A stretch of 64,000 nucleotides of DNA, from NCBI RefSeq assembly GCF_024449095.1, contig NZ_CP024627.1, positions 2,542,001 through 2,606,000 on the forward strand, written 5' to 3'. Position numbers and translations under genes: made by a program. The stretch is from Vibrio coralliilyticus. Lineage in GTDB: Bacteria; Pseudomonadota; Gammaproteobacteria; Enterobacterales; Vibrionaceae. Below the pieces are notes generated by a model. That model saw only the letters and a program-made list of their open reading frames with translations, was not told the origin of the DNA and made no database searches. Positions 18,180 to 27,379 of this stretch are shown piece by piece (positions within the stretch are counted from its first letter, which is position 1; the number at the start of each line of letters is the position of its first letter).

Positions 18180-19169
18180 TTACGGAGCAGGCTTAAAACT
18201 GATCTTTTTCTGCTTAGCCAACGCCGCCGATAAAATACACAGCACGCCTCCAAGCCCGACATAACGCACTGCAGTTTGTGCTTGCTGTTCCACTTTTGGC
18301 TTAGCATGAAATGCGATACCTAAGCCGGCAGCGGCCATCATCACCAAATCATTAGCCCCATCACCAACAGCAATCGTATTGTGCGTCTCTATGTCATATT
18401 GTTCCGCTAACTCTTCGAGAATATCCGCTTTGGTTTGGGCTGAAACCACATCACCCAGCACCTTACCAGTCAGCTTTCCATCAATAATTTCCAGCTGGTT
18501 AGACTGAGCATGATCTAATTTCAACGTGTCTTTCAGAAAATCTGAAAAATAGGTAAAGCCGCCAGAAGCAATCGCTGTTTTCCAGCCAAATCGACGTAAG
18601 GTATGTACCAATTCAGGAAGGTCTGGCATCAAAGGGAGTTCGCTTCTAACGCTAGACAAAATACTCTCATCAGCCCCAGTGAGTGCTCCGACACGCTGAC
18701 GTAAGCTCTGTTCAAAATCCAGCTCACCCTGCATGGCTCGTTCAGTGACCTCCGCCACTTCCTCACCTACTCCAGCCAGTTTAGCTATCTCATCAATGCA
18801 CTCAATTTGAATAGCCGTGGAGTCCATATCCATTACGATAAGGCCCGGTTTTGACAAATCAGGCAATTCATTCAGCGGTGCATAATCGAGCTCAATCCCT
18901 TGCAAAATCTTTTCATGTTCTGGGGTCAACTCACCTTGCATTAAAGCGACTTCATAGCGGCCAACTTTCCACACATCCACGACAGCATTATATTTACCGG
19001 TAAAAAAATCGATATCTTCGAAGTGTTGAGGAGACAAATACTCCGCAAAAACAATCCAATTGGCTTTCGCTTTATCAAATTGGCTGGATAAACGCACCTC
19101 TGGAATTCGGTTAAACAGTGAAGTATGTTTTTGAATAGAAAGGGTCTTAAACGTTTCCATGTAAATCAT
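18180..19169 (-). CDS. serB: Phosphoserine phosphatase
   Basis: HAD-superfamily phosphatase (329 aa) for the last step of serine synthesis. The catalytic motif VMDMDSTAIQIECIDE places the nucleophile and acid at Asp114 and Asp116. Motif II is AIASGGFTYF and motif III-IV is AVGDGANDLVMM. An N-terminal domain of about 100 residues precedes it, as in enterobacterial SerB. The first ATG (19169) is kept because GAGGAGG lies 10 bases upstream; an ATG three codons later is the alternative. Divergent from smp, the usual partner. Confidence 0.95.
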   Translation of the reverse strand: MIYMETFKTLSIQKHTSLFNRIPEVRLSSQFDKAKANWIVFAEYLSPQHFEDIDFFTGKYNAVVDVWKVGRYEVALMQGELTPEHEKILQGIELDYAPLNELPDLSKPGLIVMDMDSTAIQIECIDEIAKLAGVGEEVAEVTERAMQGELDFEQSLRQRVGALTGADESILSSVRSELPLMPDLPELVHTLRRFGWKTAIASGGFTYFSDFLKDTLKLDHAQSNQLEIIDGKLTGKVLGDVVSAQTKADILEELAEQYDIETHNTIAVGDGANDLVMMAAAGLGIAFHAKPKVEQQAQTAVRYVGLGGVLCILSAALAKQKKISFKPAP

Positions 19170-19263
19170 TCCTAAAAAACCTCCTCACACGTTAACCTAT
19201 TGCAATTTAGCTGCGCAAGTATCAATATGCTCTATAGCAAAATTAACCTCAGATTAGGTGAGT

Positions 19264-19869
19264 ATGGAATCCTCTCTGTTCTCATTTCGCATGGCTTTAA
19301 GAGCGCTCGCTATCCTGTCCTTGATTGCGATGGTCGGTGTGATTGGTGTTAACAGCGTAAAAATTACCAAAGGCAACGAGCAAATCCAAAAAAACCAATT
19401 GGAAACACTCACAAAGGTGTTGGTGTCTCAGGCTTCTTTATCAGCAGGTGAGATGATCGTTAATCAAGATCAGGAGCGCCTACTGAAGTTAACTAACCAA
19501 CTGGCTAAAGACAATCTCGTATTTGATGCCACCATTTATGACGCTGAAGGCATTCGTTTGGCCTCAAGTGACAAAGGGAAAAGTGTGCGTGAGATTCTGG
19601 GCTTAGATACACCGTTAGAAACCGCTCGAATTGGCAAACAGCAGCTTGTTGAGCCAATCATGCATGATAGCGCTGTGATTGGTTTTGTGCGTATCACTTT
19701 TGAAACCGGTAAAGTAACTGCCTTTTCTGATCACTACTACCGTAAAAGTGATCGTTATATGTACACCATGGTTGGAATGAGCTTTATTGCAGGGTTGCTA
19801 CTAGCGATTGTGATTCGAAGAAAGCCCAAACGTAAAAGTGAAAACCTACTGCTCAAAGAGATGGGTTAA
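19264..19869 (+). CDS. SMP/YtjB family membrane protein
   Basis: Membrane protein of 201 aa from the SMP (SerB-adjacent membrane protein, YtjB) family. It has an N-terminal helix (about residues 10-30) and a C-terminal helix (about 167-183) followed by a basic tail (RRKPKRKSE). Between them is a roughly 130-residue periplasmic part resembling a small sensor domain (VFDATIYDAEGIRLASSD). The ATG at 19264 has AGGTG just upstream; a GTG two codons earlier is the alternative. Function is unknown. Divergent from serB across about 90 bases. Confidence 0.82.
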   Translation: MESSLFSFRMALRALAILSLIAMVGVIGVNSVKITKGNEQIQKNQLETLTKVLVSQASLSAGEMIVNQDQERLLKLTNQLAKDNLVFDATIYDAEGIRLASSDKGKSVREILGLDTPLETARIGKQQLVEPIMHDSAVIGFVRITFETGKVTAFSDHYYRKSDRYMYTMVGMSFIAGLLLAIVIRRKPKRKSENLLLKEMG

Positions 19870-19880
19870 CGAATAACATA

Positions 19881-19911
19881 AAAAAGGGAGTGACAGCATG
19901 TCCTCCCTTTT
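19881..19911. terminator. Bidirectional terminator between smp and deoD
   Basis: Stem AAAAGGGAG/CTCCCTTTT with an inner GAC/GTC helix and one bulged base. A and T tracts flank both sides, so it can serve both convergent genes. Confidence 0.8.
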
Positions 19912-19936
19912 GACTCTTCATCTGGCGAAGTCAGGT

Positions 19937-20656
19937 TTACGCTTCATCACCTAATAGAACTGAATCTAGCGCAATAATCATCATGTCATTGAAAGTCGTC
20001 TGACGCTCATCTGACGTTGTCTGCTCGCCCGTTTTGATGTGATCAGACACAGTACAGATAGTCAAAGCTTTCGCACCGTACTCAGCACAAACACCGTAGA
20101 TGCCTGCCGCTTCCATCTCAACACCGACAATACCGTACTTGTCCATCACATCGAACATCTCTGGATCTGGCGTATAGAACAATTCCGCGGAAAACAGGTT
20201 ACCGACTTTCACTTCAATACCACGTGCTTTCGCTGCCTCTTCGGCTGCGCGAACCATTTTATAATCAGCAATTGCAGCAAAGTCATGACCTTTAAAGCGA
20301 ATGCGGTTCACTTTAGAGTCAGTACAAGCGCCCATACCAATCACAACATCACGTACCTTGATATCTTCACTTACTGCACCACAGCTACCGACACGGATGA
20401 TTTTCTTCACGCCGTAATCTTTGACTAGCTCAGTCGCATAGATTGAACAAGATGGGATACCCATGCCGTGGCCCATCACTGATACTTTACGACCTTTGTA
20501 AGTGCCAGTGAAACCGAACATATTACGCACATCACAGACCTGAACGACATCTTCGAGGAATGTTTCTGCAATGTACTTCGCGCGTAGCGGGTCACCCGGC
20601 ATAAGAACAACGTCTGCGAATGCACCCATTTCAGCATTAATATGTGGAGTTGCCAT
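19937..20656 (-). CDS. deoD: Purine-nucleoside phosphorylase DeoD type
   Basis: Hexameric purine nucleoside phosphorylase (239 aa) splitting (deoxy)inosine, guanosine and adenosine into base and (deoxy)ribose-1-phosphate. Typical sequence: [27 protein letters not shown], the phosphate site [19 protein letters not shown] (nucleoside site) and TVSDHI with the catalytic Asp. Last gene of the deoC-A-B-D operon, 67 bases after deoB, ending at a strong terminator. Confidence 0.96.
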   Translation of the reverse strand: MATPHINAEMGAFADVVLMPGDPLRAKYIAETFLEDVVQVCDVRNMFGFTGTYKGRKVSVMGHGMGIPSCSIYATELVKDYGVKKIIRVGSCGAVSEDIKVRDVVIGMGACTDSKVNRIRFKGHDFAAIADYKMVRAAEEAAKARGIEVKVGNLFSAELFYTPDPEMFDVMDKYGIVGVEMEAAGIYGVCAEYGAKALTICTVSDHIKTGEQTTSDERQTTFNDMMIIALDSVLLGDEA

Positions 20657-20688
20657 GTCTGTTAATTCCTTAACTCAGTTAAACGTTG

Positions 20689-20713
20689 TTAGAGAGGTAA
20701 GATACCTCCCTAA
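20689..20713 (-). other. Intercistronic hairpin deoB-deoD
   Basis: Stem GAGGTA/TACCTC with a 3-nt loop, extended by TTAG/CTAA after one mismatch. No T tract follows, so it is more likely an mRNA-stability or attenuation element than a terminator. Confidence 0.45.
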
Positions 20714-20723
20714 CCATCTCAAA

Positions 20724-21944
20724 TTATAAAAAGTTCTTACCGTAATCCATTGGTGATGTACCAAAATACGTCGCCAGTGTTTGGCCAATGTCAGCAAAAG
20801 AATCGCGTAAACCTAACGAACCTGCTGGGACTTTCTGGCCGTAAACAATCACAGGAATGTGCTCACGCGTGTGGTCAGTACCTGGCCAAGTTGGGTCACA
20901 GCCGTGGTCGGCAGTCAGGATCAGAAGATCGTCCTCTTCCATCATCTCCATCACTTCATGGATACGACCATCGAAGTACTCAAGCGCAGCAGCATAGCCA
21001 GCTACGTCACGACGGTGACCATAGGCAGAATCAAAATCAACAAAGTTGGTGAAGACGATAGTATTATCACCCGCTTCTTTGATAGCCTCTTTGGTTGCTT
21101 CAAAAAGTGCCGGAATGCCGGTTGCTTTGGTCTTCTTGGTGATACCACAGCCAGCGTAAATGTCAGAAATCTTACCAATCGAGTGAACTTCACCGCCCTT
21201 CTCGTCAACAAGTTTCTGTAGAATCGTCGCTGAAGGTGGTTCAACAGACAGATCACGGCGATTACCAGTACGCTCAAACTGGCCTTTACCCGGTCCAACG
21301 AATGGACGAGCAATAACACGGCCGATGTTGTAGTCTTCAAGCTCTTCACGTGCGATCTGACAAAGCTCAAGCAAGCGCTCTAAACCAAAAGTTTTTTCAT
21401 GGCAAGCAATCTGGAATACCGAATCCGCCGACGTATAGAAGATAGGTTGCCCTGTCTTCATATGCTCTTCACCAAGATCATCCAGAACCTGAGTGCCCGA
21501 TGCATGGCAGTTACCAAGGAAACCGTCTAGACCAGCACGCTCAAGAATGCGATCGGTGAGTTCTTTCGGGAAACTGTTTGTTTTGTCGGTAAAATAGCCC
21601 CAGTCAAACAGAACTGGCACACCAGCAATTTCCCAGTGGCCTGACGGTGTGTCTTTACCTGAAGATAGCTCAGCAGCATGGCCGTAAGCACCAATAATGT
21701 CCGCCTCTGTATCTAAGCCAGGCGCAAAGTGACCTTTTGACTCTTTGTGAGCCATGGCTAAACCAAGCTTTGACAGATTAGGCAACGTCAGTGGCCCTTG
21801 ACGATCAGCGTTGTCTGCTAGACCTTTCTCACACTGCTCAGCGATATGGCCTAACGTATCTGAACCAACATCACCAAATTTTTCAGCGTCAGCTGTCGCA
21901 CCAATTCCAAATGAATCCAGTACTAAAATAAATGCTCTTTTCAT
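20724..21944 (-). CDS. deoB: Phosphopentomutase
   Basis: Mn-dependent phosphopentomutase (406 aa) of the alkaline-phosphatase superfamily, converting (deoxy)ribose-1-phosphate to the 5-phosphate. The metal site starts at [13 protein letters not shown]. The segment [12 protein letters not shown] carries the phosphorylated threonine. The C-terminal metal-binding part is [22 protein letters not shown]. It supplies the substrate of DeoC, encoded in the same operon. Confidence 0.96.
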   Translation of the reverse strand: MKRAFILVLDSFGIGATADAEKFGDVGSDTLGHIAEQCEKGLADNADRQGPLTLPNLSKLGLAMAHKESKGHFAPGLDTEADIIGAYGHAAELSSGKDTPSGHWEIAGVPVLFDWGYFTDKTNSFPKELTDRILERAGLDGFLGNCHASGTQVLDDLGEEHMKTGQPIFYTSADSVFQIACHEKTFGLERLLELCQIAREELEDYNIGRVIARPFVGPGKGQFERTGNRRDLSVEPPSATILQKLVDEKGGEVHSIGKISDIYAGCGITKKTKATGIPALFEATKEAIKEAGDNTIVFTNFVDFDSAYGHRRDVAGYAAALEYFDGRIHEVMEMMEEDDLLILTADHGCDPTWPGTDHTREHIPVIVYGQKVPAGSLGLRDSFADIGQTLATYFGTSPMDYGKNFL

Positions 21945-21955
21945 TGCTCTTCCTC

Positions 21956-21987
21956 AGGCCTCCGTTAATCTTTTTATATGGAGGCCT
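21956..21987 (-). other. Intercistronic hairpin deoA-deoB
   Basis: Inverted repeat AGGCCTCC/GGAGGCCT, 8 bp, separated by 16 bases that include a T run. It lies 11 bases upstream of the deoB start, so it could affect deoB translation as well as mRNA stability. Confidence 0.5.
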
Positions 21988-22002
21988 TAGTGTAATTTTT
22001 GA

Positions 22003-23331
22003 TTAAACGTCTTCTGCGCGGATCTGACGATAAACCTCAGGCGTAGGCGTATAGTCACCACCGATAGTAATAGCCTGTTTAAGCGCTTCCGCCGCTTCAA
22101 GCCATTGCTCTTCACTACGTGCATGAATCACGGCTAGTGGTTTGTCACTCGATGCTTTTTCACCAAGGCGGATAAACCCGTCAAAGCCGACCGCGTAGTC
22201 AATTTCGTCTGTAGCAACACGGCGACCGCCACCCATGGAGACAACCGCCATACCGATTGCACGCGTATCCATTGCCGATACAATACCGTCTTCATCAGCA
22301 AAGACTGGTTTGATGATTTCTGCTTTTTCCAGATAGTTTTCGTAGTTTTCAACAAAATCAGCAGGGCCACCTAAGCCCGCAACCATCTTGCCAAAACACT
22401 GAGCCGCTTTACCGTTGTCCAGTACTTCCATCAACTTCGCGCGTGCCTCTTCCGTATTCTCAGCAAGCTTGCCAAGCACCAACATTTCCGCACACGATGC
22501 CATGGTCACTTCGAGTAAACGAGGGTTACGATATTCGCCAGTCAGGAACTGAACCGCTTCACGTACTTCAACAGCATTACCCGCTGAAGACGCCAATACT
22601 TGGTTCATGTCTGTCAGGATAGCTGTCGTCTTCGTGCCTGCACCGTTTGCGACTGCTACGATAGATTTAGCGAGCTCTTCAGATGCTTGATAGGTTGGCA
22701 TGAATGCGCCAGAACCCACTTTCACATCCATAACCAATGACTCAAGGCCAGCAGCGAGTTTCTTAGACAGGATTGAAGCCGTGATCAGTGAAATGTTGTC
22801 CACCGTTGCGGTAATATCGCGGGTTGCGTAAACACGCTTATCGGCTGGCGCTAAGTCGCCGGTTTGACCAATGATGGCAACACCTGCGTCTTTCGTGACA
22901 TCACCGAACACTTCATTGGTTGGCGTGATGTTGTAGCCAGGAATCGACTCCAACTTATCTAGCGTACCGCCAGTATGCCCAAGACCTCGTCCAGAGATCA
23001 TCGGAACAAAACCGCCACATGCCGCGACCATTGGGCCAAGCATCAATGACGTCACGTCACCAACACCACCTGTTGAATGCTTATCAACGATTGGGCCGCC
23101 AAATTCTTTATGGCTCCAGTCGATAACCATACCGGAATCACGCATCGCACAAGTCAGTGCAATACGCTCAGGCATTGTCATTTCATTGAAAAAGATAGCC
23201 ATCGCAAAGGCGGCGATTTGACCTTCAGAGACGGTGTTTTTCGCCACACCTTGGATGAAAAAATTAATTTCGTCGGCAGTCAGGGCTTCGCCATCACGCT
23301 TTTTACGAATGATTTCTTGAGGTAAATACAT
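22003..23331 (-). CDS. deoA: Thymidine phosphorylase
   Basis: Thymidine phosphorylase (442 aa): thymidine plus phosphate to thymine plus deoxyribose-1-phosphate. Family motifs: [14 protein letters not shown] start, [22 protein letters not shown] (phosphate loop), and [12 protein letters not shown] start at the ATG at 23331 because GGGAGG lies 6 bases upstream and the family begins MYLPQEII; the longer frame adds five unlikely residues. Second gene of the deo operon. Confidence 0.96.
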   Translation of the reverse strand: MYLPQEIIRKKRDGEALTADEINFFIQGVAKNTVSEGQIAAFAMAIFFNEMTMPERIALTCAMRDSGMVIDWSHKEFGGPIVDKHSTGGVGDVTSLMLGPMVAACGGFVPMISGRGLGHTGGTLDKLESIPGYNITPTNEVFGDVTKDAGVAIIGQTGDLAPADKRVYATRDITATVDNISLITASILSKKLAAGLESLVMDVKVGSGAFMPTYQASEELAKSIVAVANGAGTKTTAILTDMNQVLASSAGNAVEVREAVQFLTGEYRNPRLLEVTMASCAEMLVLGKLAENTEEARAKLMEVLDNGKAAQCFGKMVAGLGGPADFVENYENYLEKAEIIKPVFADEDGIVSAMDTRAIGMAVVSMGGGRRVATDEIDYAVGFDGFIRLGEKASSDKPLAVIHARSEEQWLEAAEALKQAITIGGDYTPTPEVYRQIRAEDV

Positions 23332-23374
23332 TAGGGCCTCCCACACAAATAAGGTGGTTAGTAGAGTAAAAGGT

Positions 23375-23402
23375 AATGTGGTGAGCTTTCGCTCACCACA
23401 TT
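23375..23402 (-). other. Intercistronic hairpin deoC-deoA with GAAA tetraloop
   Basis: Perfect 12-bp stem AATGTGGTGAGC/GCTCACCACATT; on the minus-strand RNA the loop reads GAAA, a GNRA tetraloop. No proper U tract follows, so readthrough into deoA is expected. Confidence 0.65.
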
Positions 23403-23413
23403 CAGACTTTTAA

Positions 23414-24190
23414 TTAGTACGCTGCAGGGTCTGCAGTCTCGTCTGTTACTTCTAATGTATTCAGTAGGTTAGTTAGCAGGCTTGACGCACCAAAACGGTA
23501 ATGACGAGCATCTACCCAGTTGTCGCCCAAAATTTCATCAGCCATCGCTAGATATGCTGCCGCATCTTCAGCAGTGCGCACGCCACCTGCTGGCTTGAAA
23601 CCAACAGATTCTGCAACACCCATATCACGAATAACTTCTAGCATCATGCGTGCATATTCAGGTGTGGCATTGACTGGCACTTTACCCGTTGAAGTTTTAA
23701 TGAAGTCAGCGCCTGCTTTGATTGAAATTTCAGAGGCTTTCTTAATTAGTGCTTCTTCTTTCAGCTCACCCGTTTCGATGATGACTTTTAGAAGAATATC
23801 GCCACACGCTGCTTTACATTGCTTAACGAGCTCGAAACCCACTTCCTCGTTACCCGCCATAAGAGCACGATATGGGAATACCACATCCACTTCATCTGCA
23901 CCGTAAGCAACGGCCGCTTTCGTTTCGGCAACAGCGATATCAATATCGTCATTACCGTGTGGGAAGTTCGTGACTGTCGCAATACGAACGTCTGGTGTGC
24001 CTTGCTCGCGAAGTGTCTTCTTAGCAATAGGAATAAAGCGAGGGTAAATACAGATCGCAGCGGTATTACCCACCGCTGATTTTGCGTCATGACATAGTGA
24101 AATCACTTTAGCATCAGTGTCATCGTCATTTAGCGTTGTAAGATCCATAAGTTTAAGTGCACGTAGTGCTGCTGCTTTTAAATCGCTCAT
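23414..24190 (-). CDS. deoC: Deoxyribose-phosphate aldolase
   Basis: Class I aldolase (258 aa) cleaving deoxyribose-5-phosphate to glyceraldehyde-3-phosphate and acetaldehyde. The Schiff-base lysine is Lys165 in [10 protein letters not shown], and the second essential lysine is in [11 protein letters not shown]. First gene of the deo operon, preceded by a 264-base structured gap. Regulation by CytR/CRP is known in relatives, but I see no convincing CRP dyad here. Confidence 0.96.
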   Translation of the reverse strand: MSDLKAAALRALKLMDLTTLNDDDTDAKVISLCHDAKSAVGNTAAICIYPRFIPIAKKTLREQGTPDVRIATVTNFPHGNDDIDIAVAETKAAVAYGADEVDVVFPYRALMAGNEEVGFELVKQCKAACGDILLKVIIETGELKEEALIKKASEISIKAGADFIKTSTGKVPVNATPEYARMMLEVIRDMGVAESVGFKPAGGVRTAEDAAAYLAMADEILGDNWVDARHYRFGASSLLTNLLNTLEVTDETADPAAY

Positions 24191-24454
24191 TTCTATCTCC
24201 GATCAATATTCATAAAAGTGTCTGCTCAACCTCATGTCAGTTTTACAGTCATTAATGAACGGACTTGGTTCCCTGAAGACTTAGGGGTAAACAGCGAATT
24301 TGCCCCCAATTGCTATCCTTGTCACCGCACAGTACCAGTTTGGTCTATGGCACAACAATCTACGATTGCGGTGTCTAACGGTATCTGTAACCTTTGTCTG
24401 ATGCCCAGACATAGTTACAACCAGCGCCGATCATACTCCTTGTATTAACAAGCG
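24191..24454 (-). other. Hairpin-rich leader or ncRNA candidate between xapX and deoC
   Basis: 264 gene-free bases, presumably the deo leader. Several perfect helices are visible. One is TGTAAC/GTTACA (24386-24391 and 24414-24419) enclosing GTCTG/CAGAC (24396-24400 and 24406-24410) with a 5-nt loop. Another is CACCGCA/TGCGGTG (24323-24329 and 24367-24373). An alternative hairpin CAATC/GATTG (24356-24360 and 24364-24368) competes with it, and ACCA/TGGT forms a small hairpin (24334-24344). A 19-codon ORF (24434 down to 24375, MIGAGCNYVWASDKGYRYR) has AAGGAGT directly before its ATG. I match it to no riboswitch family I know. Confidence 0.35.
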
Positions 24455-24625
24455 CTAGCTAAAAAACTTCTCAATAATCCATTGATAAGTCACGCCACCA
24501 AGATAAACCCCAACGATTCCCATTACACCAGCTAATGCAGGCGGTGCAGGAATGGGCAACTTAATGGCAGAAAACAGGACTCCAACGACAAAGCCCGCGA
24601 GGGCTGCGAGGAAAACATCATTCAT
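24455..24625 (-). CDS. XapX domain small membrane protein
   Basis: Small protein (56 aa) starting MNDVFLAALAGFVVGVLFSA, with two hydrophobic helices and the XapX-domain core LPIPAPPALAGVMGIVGVYLGG. XapX proteins are named after a gene in E. coli xanthosine (xap) context; their function is unknown. The ATG at 24625 is chosen as it starts the conserved domain. A TATAAT box lies at 24662-24657 with no good -35. It sits between nupC and the deo operon, which fits a link to nucleoside metabolism. Confidence 0.8.
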   Translation of the reverse strand: MNDVFLAALAGFVVGVLFSAIKLPIPAPPALAGVMGIVGVYLGGVTYQWIIEKFFS

Positions 24626-24900
24626 GAGTTTTACCCTACTCTCTATATTTACATACATTATAGATATTCGTCGCAGAACTGTAGTGGCTCATAGAGCGCA
24701 AACGGTTTGTATCTCAAAAAAGATTCTGTTCAACGTTTGTTCAATCTTCATGACCAACAAACGCTATGAATCCAGTTGTCTGAATCCACTCCAGACTTAT
24801 CTCGAATCAAGCCAAACACTCAATAAAGCTTGTATTCGAGTCTTTCCCTGACAAGAGCCTACTAACAGGCTTAGGAAGCAATAATAAGGGAAAGAAAAAC

Positions 24901-24943
24901 AAAAAAGCCCCGTAGCACACAGTGTGTGTCTACGGGGCTTTTT
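24901..24943 (-). terminator. Terminator of nupC (bidirectional)
   Basis: Stem AAAAAGCCCCGTAG/CTACGGGGCTTTTT with an inner CACAC/GTGTG helix, followed on the minus strand by a T-rich tract. The gene-free bases from 24626 to 24900 hold the xapX promoter region and nothing else I recognise. Confidence 0.9.
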
Positions 24944-24977
24944 AAAACGGCGTCTATATAATCTTTCGCTTACTTAA

Positions 24978-26240
24978 TTAGAAAGATAGGAAGAAGCCAG
25001 CAATTGTCGCTGCCATCAGGTTAGATAGAGTACCAGCAACAACCGCTTTAACACCCATACGAGCGATGTCGTGACGACGGTTTGGAGCTAGACCACCTAG
25101 ACCACCTAGTAGAATCGCGATAGAAGAAAGGTTTGCGAAACCACATAGAGCGAACGAGATAATTGCTTGAGTCTTAGTAGACATTACTTCACCCGTTGCT
25201 GGCACCACTTGTGCAGCATCACCAACGTACGGTACGAAGTTTAGGTAGGCAACGAATTCGTTAACTACGATCTTCTGACCGATGAATGAACCAGCGATAT
25301 CTGCTTCAGCCCATGGCACACCAATAATGAATGCTAGTGGAGAGAATACTTTACCAAGGATCCACTCAAGAGTTAGGCCTTCGAAACCAACCCAACCACC
25401 GATGCCACCTAGGATACCGTTGATAAGTGCGATTAGACCGATAAACGCTAGTAGCATTGCACCAACGTTTAGAGCAAGCTGTAGACCAACAGAAGCACCA
25501 CCAGCCGCTGCGTCGATAACGTTAGCAGGCTTGTCGTCACCACCGTCGATGTCAGCGCCTAGCTCTTCATCTGGAGCGTCAGTTTCTGGCTTGATGATCT
25601 TAGCGAATAGTAGACCACCAGGTGCAGCCATGAATGATGCAGCAACTAGGTACTCTAGAGGAACACCCATAGAAGCGTAACCAGCTAGAACACCACCAGC
25701 AACAGAAGCTAGACCACCACACATTACAGCGAATAGTTCAGATTGTGTCATTTTAGGAACAAACGGACGAACCACTAGAGGTGCTTCAGTTTGACCAACG
25801 AAAATGTTCGCTGCTGCAGACATTGATTCTGCACGTGAAGTACCAAGCGCCTTTTGTAGACCACCACCAAGAATCTTGATAACCCATTGCATTACACCAA
25901 TGTAGTAAAGTACAGAGATAAGTGCAGAGAAGAAGATTAGTGTTGGAAGTACTTGGAACGCGAAAATGAAGCCAATACCGTCAACTGAGAAGTTAACTAG
26001 GCTGCCAAATAGAAAACCAGTACCGTCTTTACCGTAGTCAATAACATTCTGAACACCAGCAGAGAAGCCAGCTAGAAGGTCACGACCCCAAGGTACGTAA
26101 AGAACGAAACCACCGATGATAAATTGGATAGCAAATGCGCCACCCACAGTTCTTAGATTGATAGCTTTGCGGTTATCAGACAGTAGTAATGCAATTCCTA
26201 GCAATACTGCCATACCGACTAGGCTCATAAACAGGCTCAT
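24978..26240 (-). CDS. nupC: NupC-type concentrative nucleoside transporter (CNT family)
   Basis: Inner-membrane nucleoside/cation symporter (420 aa). CNT signatures present: [37 protein letters not shown] (nucleoside and cation site), [16 protein letters not shown], and the C-terminal [21 protein letters not shown]. It imports the substrates degraded by the neighbouring deo enzymes. Coupling ion (Na+ in V. cholerae CNT) is inferred. Monocistronic by its terminator, with a CRP-like dyad upstream. Confidence 0.94.
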   Translation of the reverse strand: MSLFMSLVGMAVLLGIALLLSDNRKAINLRTVGGAFAIQFIIGGFVLYVPWGRDLLAGFSAGVQNVIDYGKDGTGFLFGSLVNFSVDGIGFIFAFQVLPTLIFFSALISVLYYIGVMQWVIKILGGGLQKALGTSRAESMSAAANIFVGQTEAPLVVRPFVPKMTQSELFAVMCGGLASVAGGVLAGYASMGVPLEYLVAASFMAAPGGLLFAKIIKPETDAPDEELGADIDGGDDKPANVIDAAAGGASVGLQLALNVGAMLLAFIGLIALINGILGGIGGWVGFEGLTLEWILGKVFSPLAFIIGVPWAEADIAGSFIGQKIVVNEFVAYLNFVPYVGDAAQVVPATGEVMSTKTQAIISFALCGFANLSSIAILLGGLGGLAPNRRHDIARMGVKAVVAGTLSNLMAATIAGFFLSF

Positions 26241-26384
26241 AGTTTATGACTTCCTTATATGTTGTTTGTTGGCGTGTTACAAAATGGAGCTCTAAAGCGG
26301 AGGCAATTATACTCATCCGTCCATCTATAAAGTAATGCTGTCTTCACAGTTTCTAATAAGATTCATCATTCATTCACCTAATTA

Positions 26385-26400
26385 CGTGAACAAGATCACC
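26385..26400 (-). promoter_or_regulatory. CRP-like site upstream of nupC
   Basis: Minus strand reads GGTGATCTTGTTCACG, with the GTGA-N6-TCAC core of the CRP consensus. A TATAAT box lies at 26311-26306, putting the site centre about 93 bases upstream of the predicted start, on the helical phase used by class I CRP promoters. No good -35 is visible, which fits activator dependence. Confidence 0.5.
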
Positions 26401-26444
26401 ATTAACCGAACTACAAATCATAAAAAGAACATTTTATTTAGAAA

Positions 26445-27218
26445 CTATTCACAAATACCGAACGCCTGATTGCTATTTTTCCAAACGTTTTCAGCAACCG
26501 TTTGCTTACTGACATTCCGTAGTTCTGCGAGACAAGACAAGGTTTGAGTTAACATGGCTGGATGGTTAGGCTTACCCTGATGCCCTAAAAGCGGCATATC
26601 CGGCGCATCCGTTTCGAGAACAAGACAGTCAATCGGGAGATCAATAACAGCTTTACGCGTTTTTTGTGCTCTTGGGTATGTGATTACCCCTCCCACACCT
26701 ATGTAAAAACCTAACTCAACAAACTGCATCGCTTGCTGATAACTCCCAGAAAAACCATGCAGAACTCCTCCATACGAAAAACGAGACTGCTTAAGCAGTT
26801 GTAGGAGGCGATTGTGTGTTTTGCGGGAGTGAAGGATAAGTGGCAGCTTATAAGTTTTCGCCAATTCAATCTGCTGCATCAAAACGCGTTCCTGAATCTG
26901 TCTATCAACAGCCACTACTGCATCCAAGCCACACTCACCTACAGCAATGCATTTGTCAGGTTGTTGACTGATCAGCTCCGCCAGTTGATTTTGGAGGGTG
27001 TGGCTATCAGTATCGAGAAAATAAGGGTGTAAGCCTAGCGCATAATATATCGATGGATATTGGGCTGCGAGTTGCTCAAGTCGATTCCAGTTTGATGGGC
27101 CAATAGAGGGAACGACAAAGCGTTCTACGCCTGCTAGATTTGCTGACTCAATATGTTCAGCGAAATCGTTCTCAAATACCTTAAAGTCTAAATGGCAATG
27201 AGTATCAAAAAGGCGCAT
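26445..27218 (-). CDS. TatD family metal-dependent hydrolase (YjjV-like)
   Basis: TIM-barrel metallohydrolase (257 aa) of the TatD DNase family. Metal ligands are visible in MRLFDTHCHLDF (HxH), AVGECGLDAV (Glu), LILHSRKTH and VLHGFSGS (His), and LVLETDAPDMP (Asp). Relatives are 3'-5' exonucleases or DNA-repair enzymes; the substrate here is not proven. The ATG at 27218 begins the conserved domain and overlaps the stop of the upstream micro-gene by one base (TAATG), indicating tight coupling. Confidence 0.9.
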   Translation of the reverse strand: MRLFDTHCHLDFKVFENDFAEHIESANLAGVERFVVPSIGPSNWNRLEQLAAQYPSIYYALGLHPYFLDTDSHTLQNQLAELISQQPDKCIAVGECGLDAVVAVDRQIQERVLMQQIELAKTYKLPLILHSRKTHNRLLQLLKQSRFSYGGVLHGFSGSYQQAMQFVELGFYIGVGGVITYPRAQKTRKAVIDLPIDCLVLETDAPDMPLLGHQGKPNHPAMLTQTLSCLAELRNVSKQTVAENVWKNSNQAFGICE

Positions 27219-27367
27219 TATCCTTGCGCCTTTTTGTTGGGTTCTGAAGTTTGGTGAACTGGGTCTGTACGATAAGGAACACAACTGCGTTTATTCTCTG
27301 GTGTTAGCCCCATCGACTGACACCACGCGTCGTATTGCGCAACCCATTGTTTAAACCAAGACATCAT
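27218..27367 (-). CDS. DUF5363-like 49-residue small protein
   Basis: Short gene directly upstream of the tatD-like gene. The product begins MMSWFKQWVAQYDAWCQSMG and continues with LTPENKRSCVPYRTDP. It has an amphipathic aromatic N-terminal helix, two cysteines, a basic middle and a polar tail. AAGGA lies 8 bases before the first ATG. It starts 12 bases after yaaA ends and shares TAATG with the tatD gene. I recognise it as the DUF5363 type seen next to TatD genes in Vibrionaceae; function unknown. Confidence 0.75.
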   Translation of the reverse strand: MMSWFKQWVAQYDAWCQSMGLTPENKRSCVPYRTDPVHQTSEPNKKAQG

Positions 27368-27379
27368 CAGTTGAATCCT

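Noticed and set aside
24218..24448. Plus-strand 76-residue frame with two CxxC pairs (NCYPC and CNLC) opposite the deoC leader
   Set aside because: GTG start without ribosome-binding site, antisense to the structured leader, composition unlike neighbouring genes; the cysteines are probably chance.
24552..24851. Plus-strand 99-residue frame overlapping xapX
   Set aside because: Half of it is antisense to a conserved domain; the rest is low-quality coding with no ribosome-binding site.
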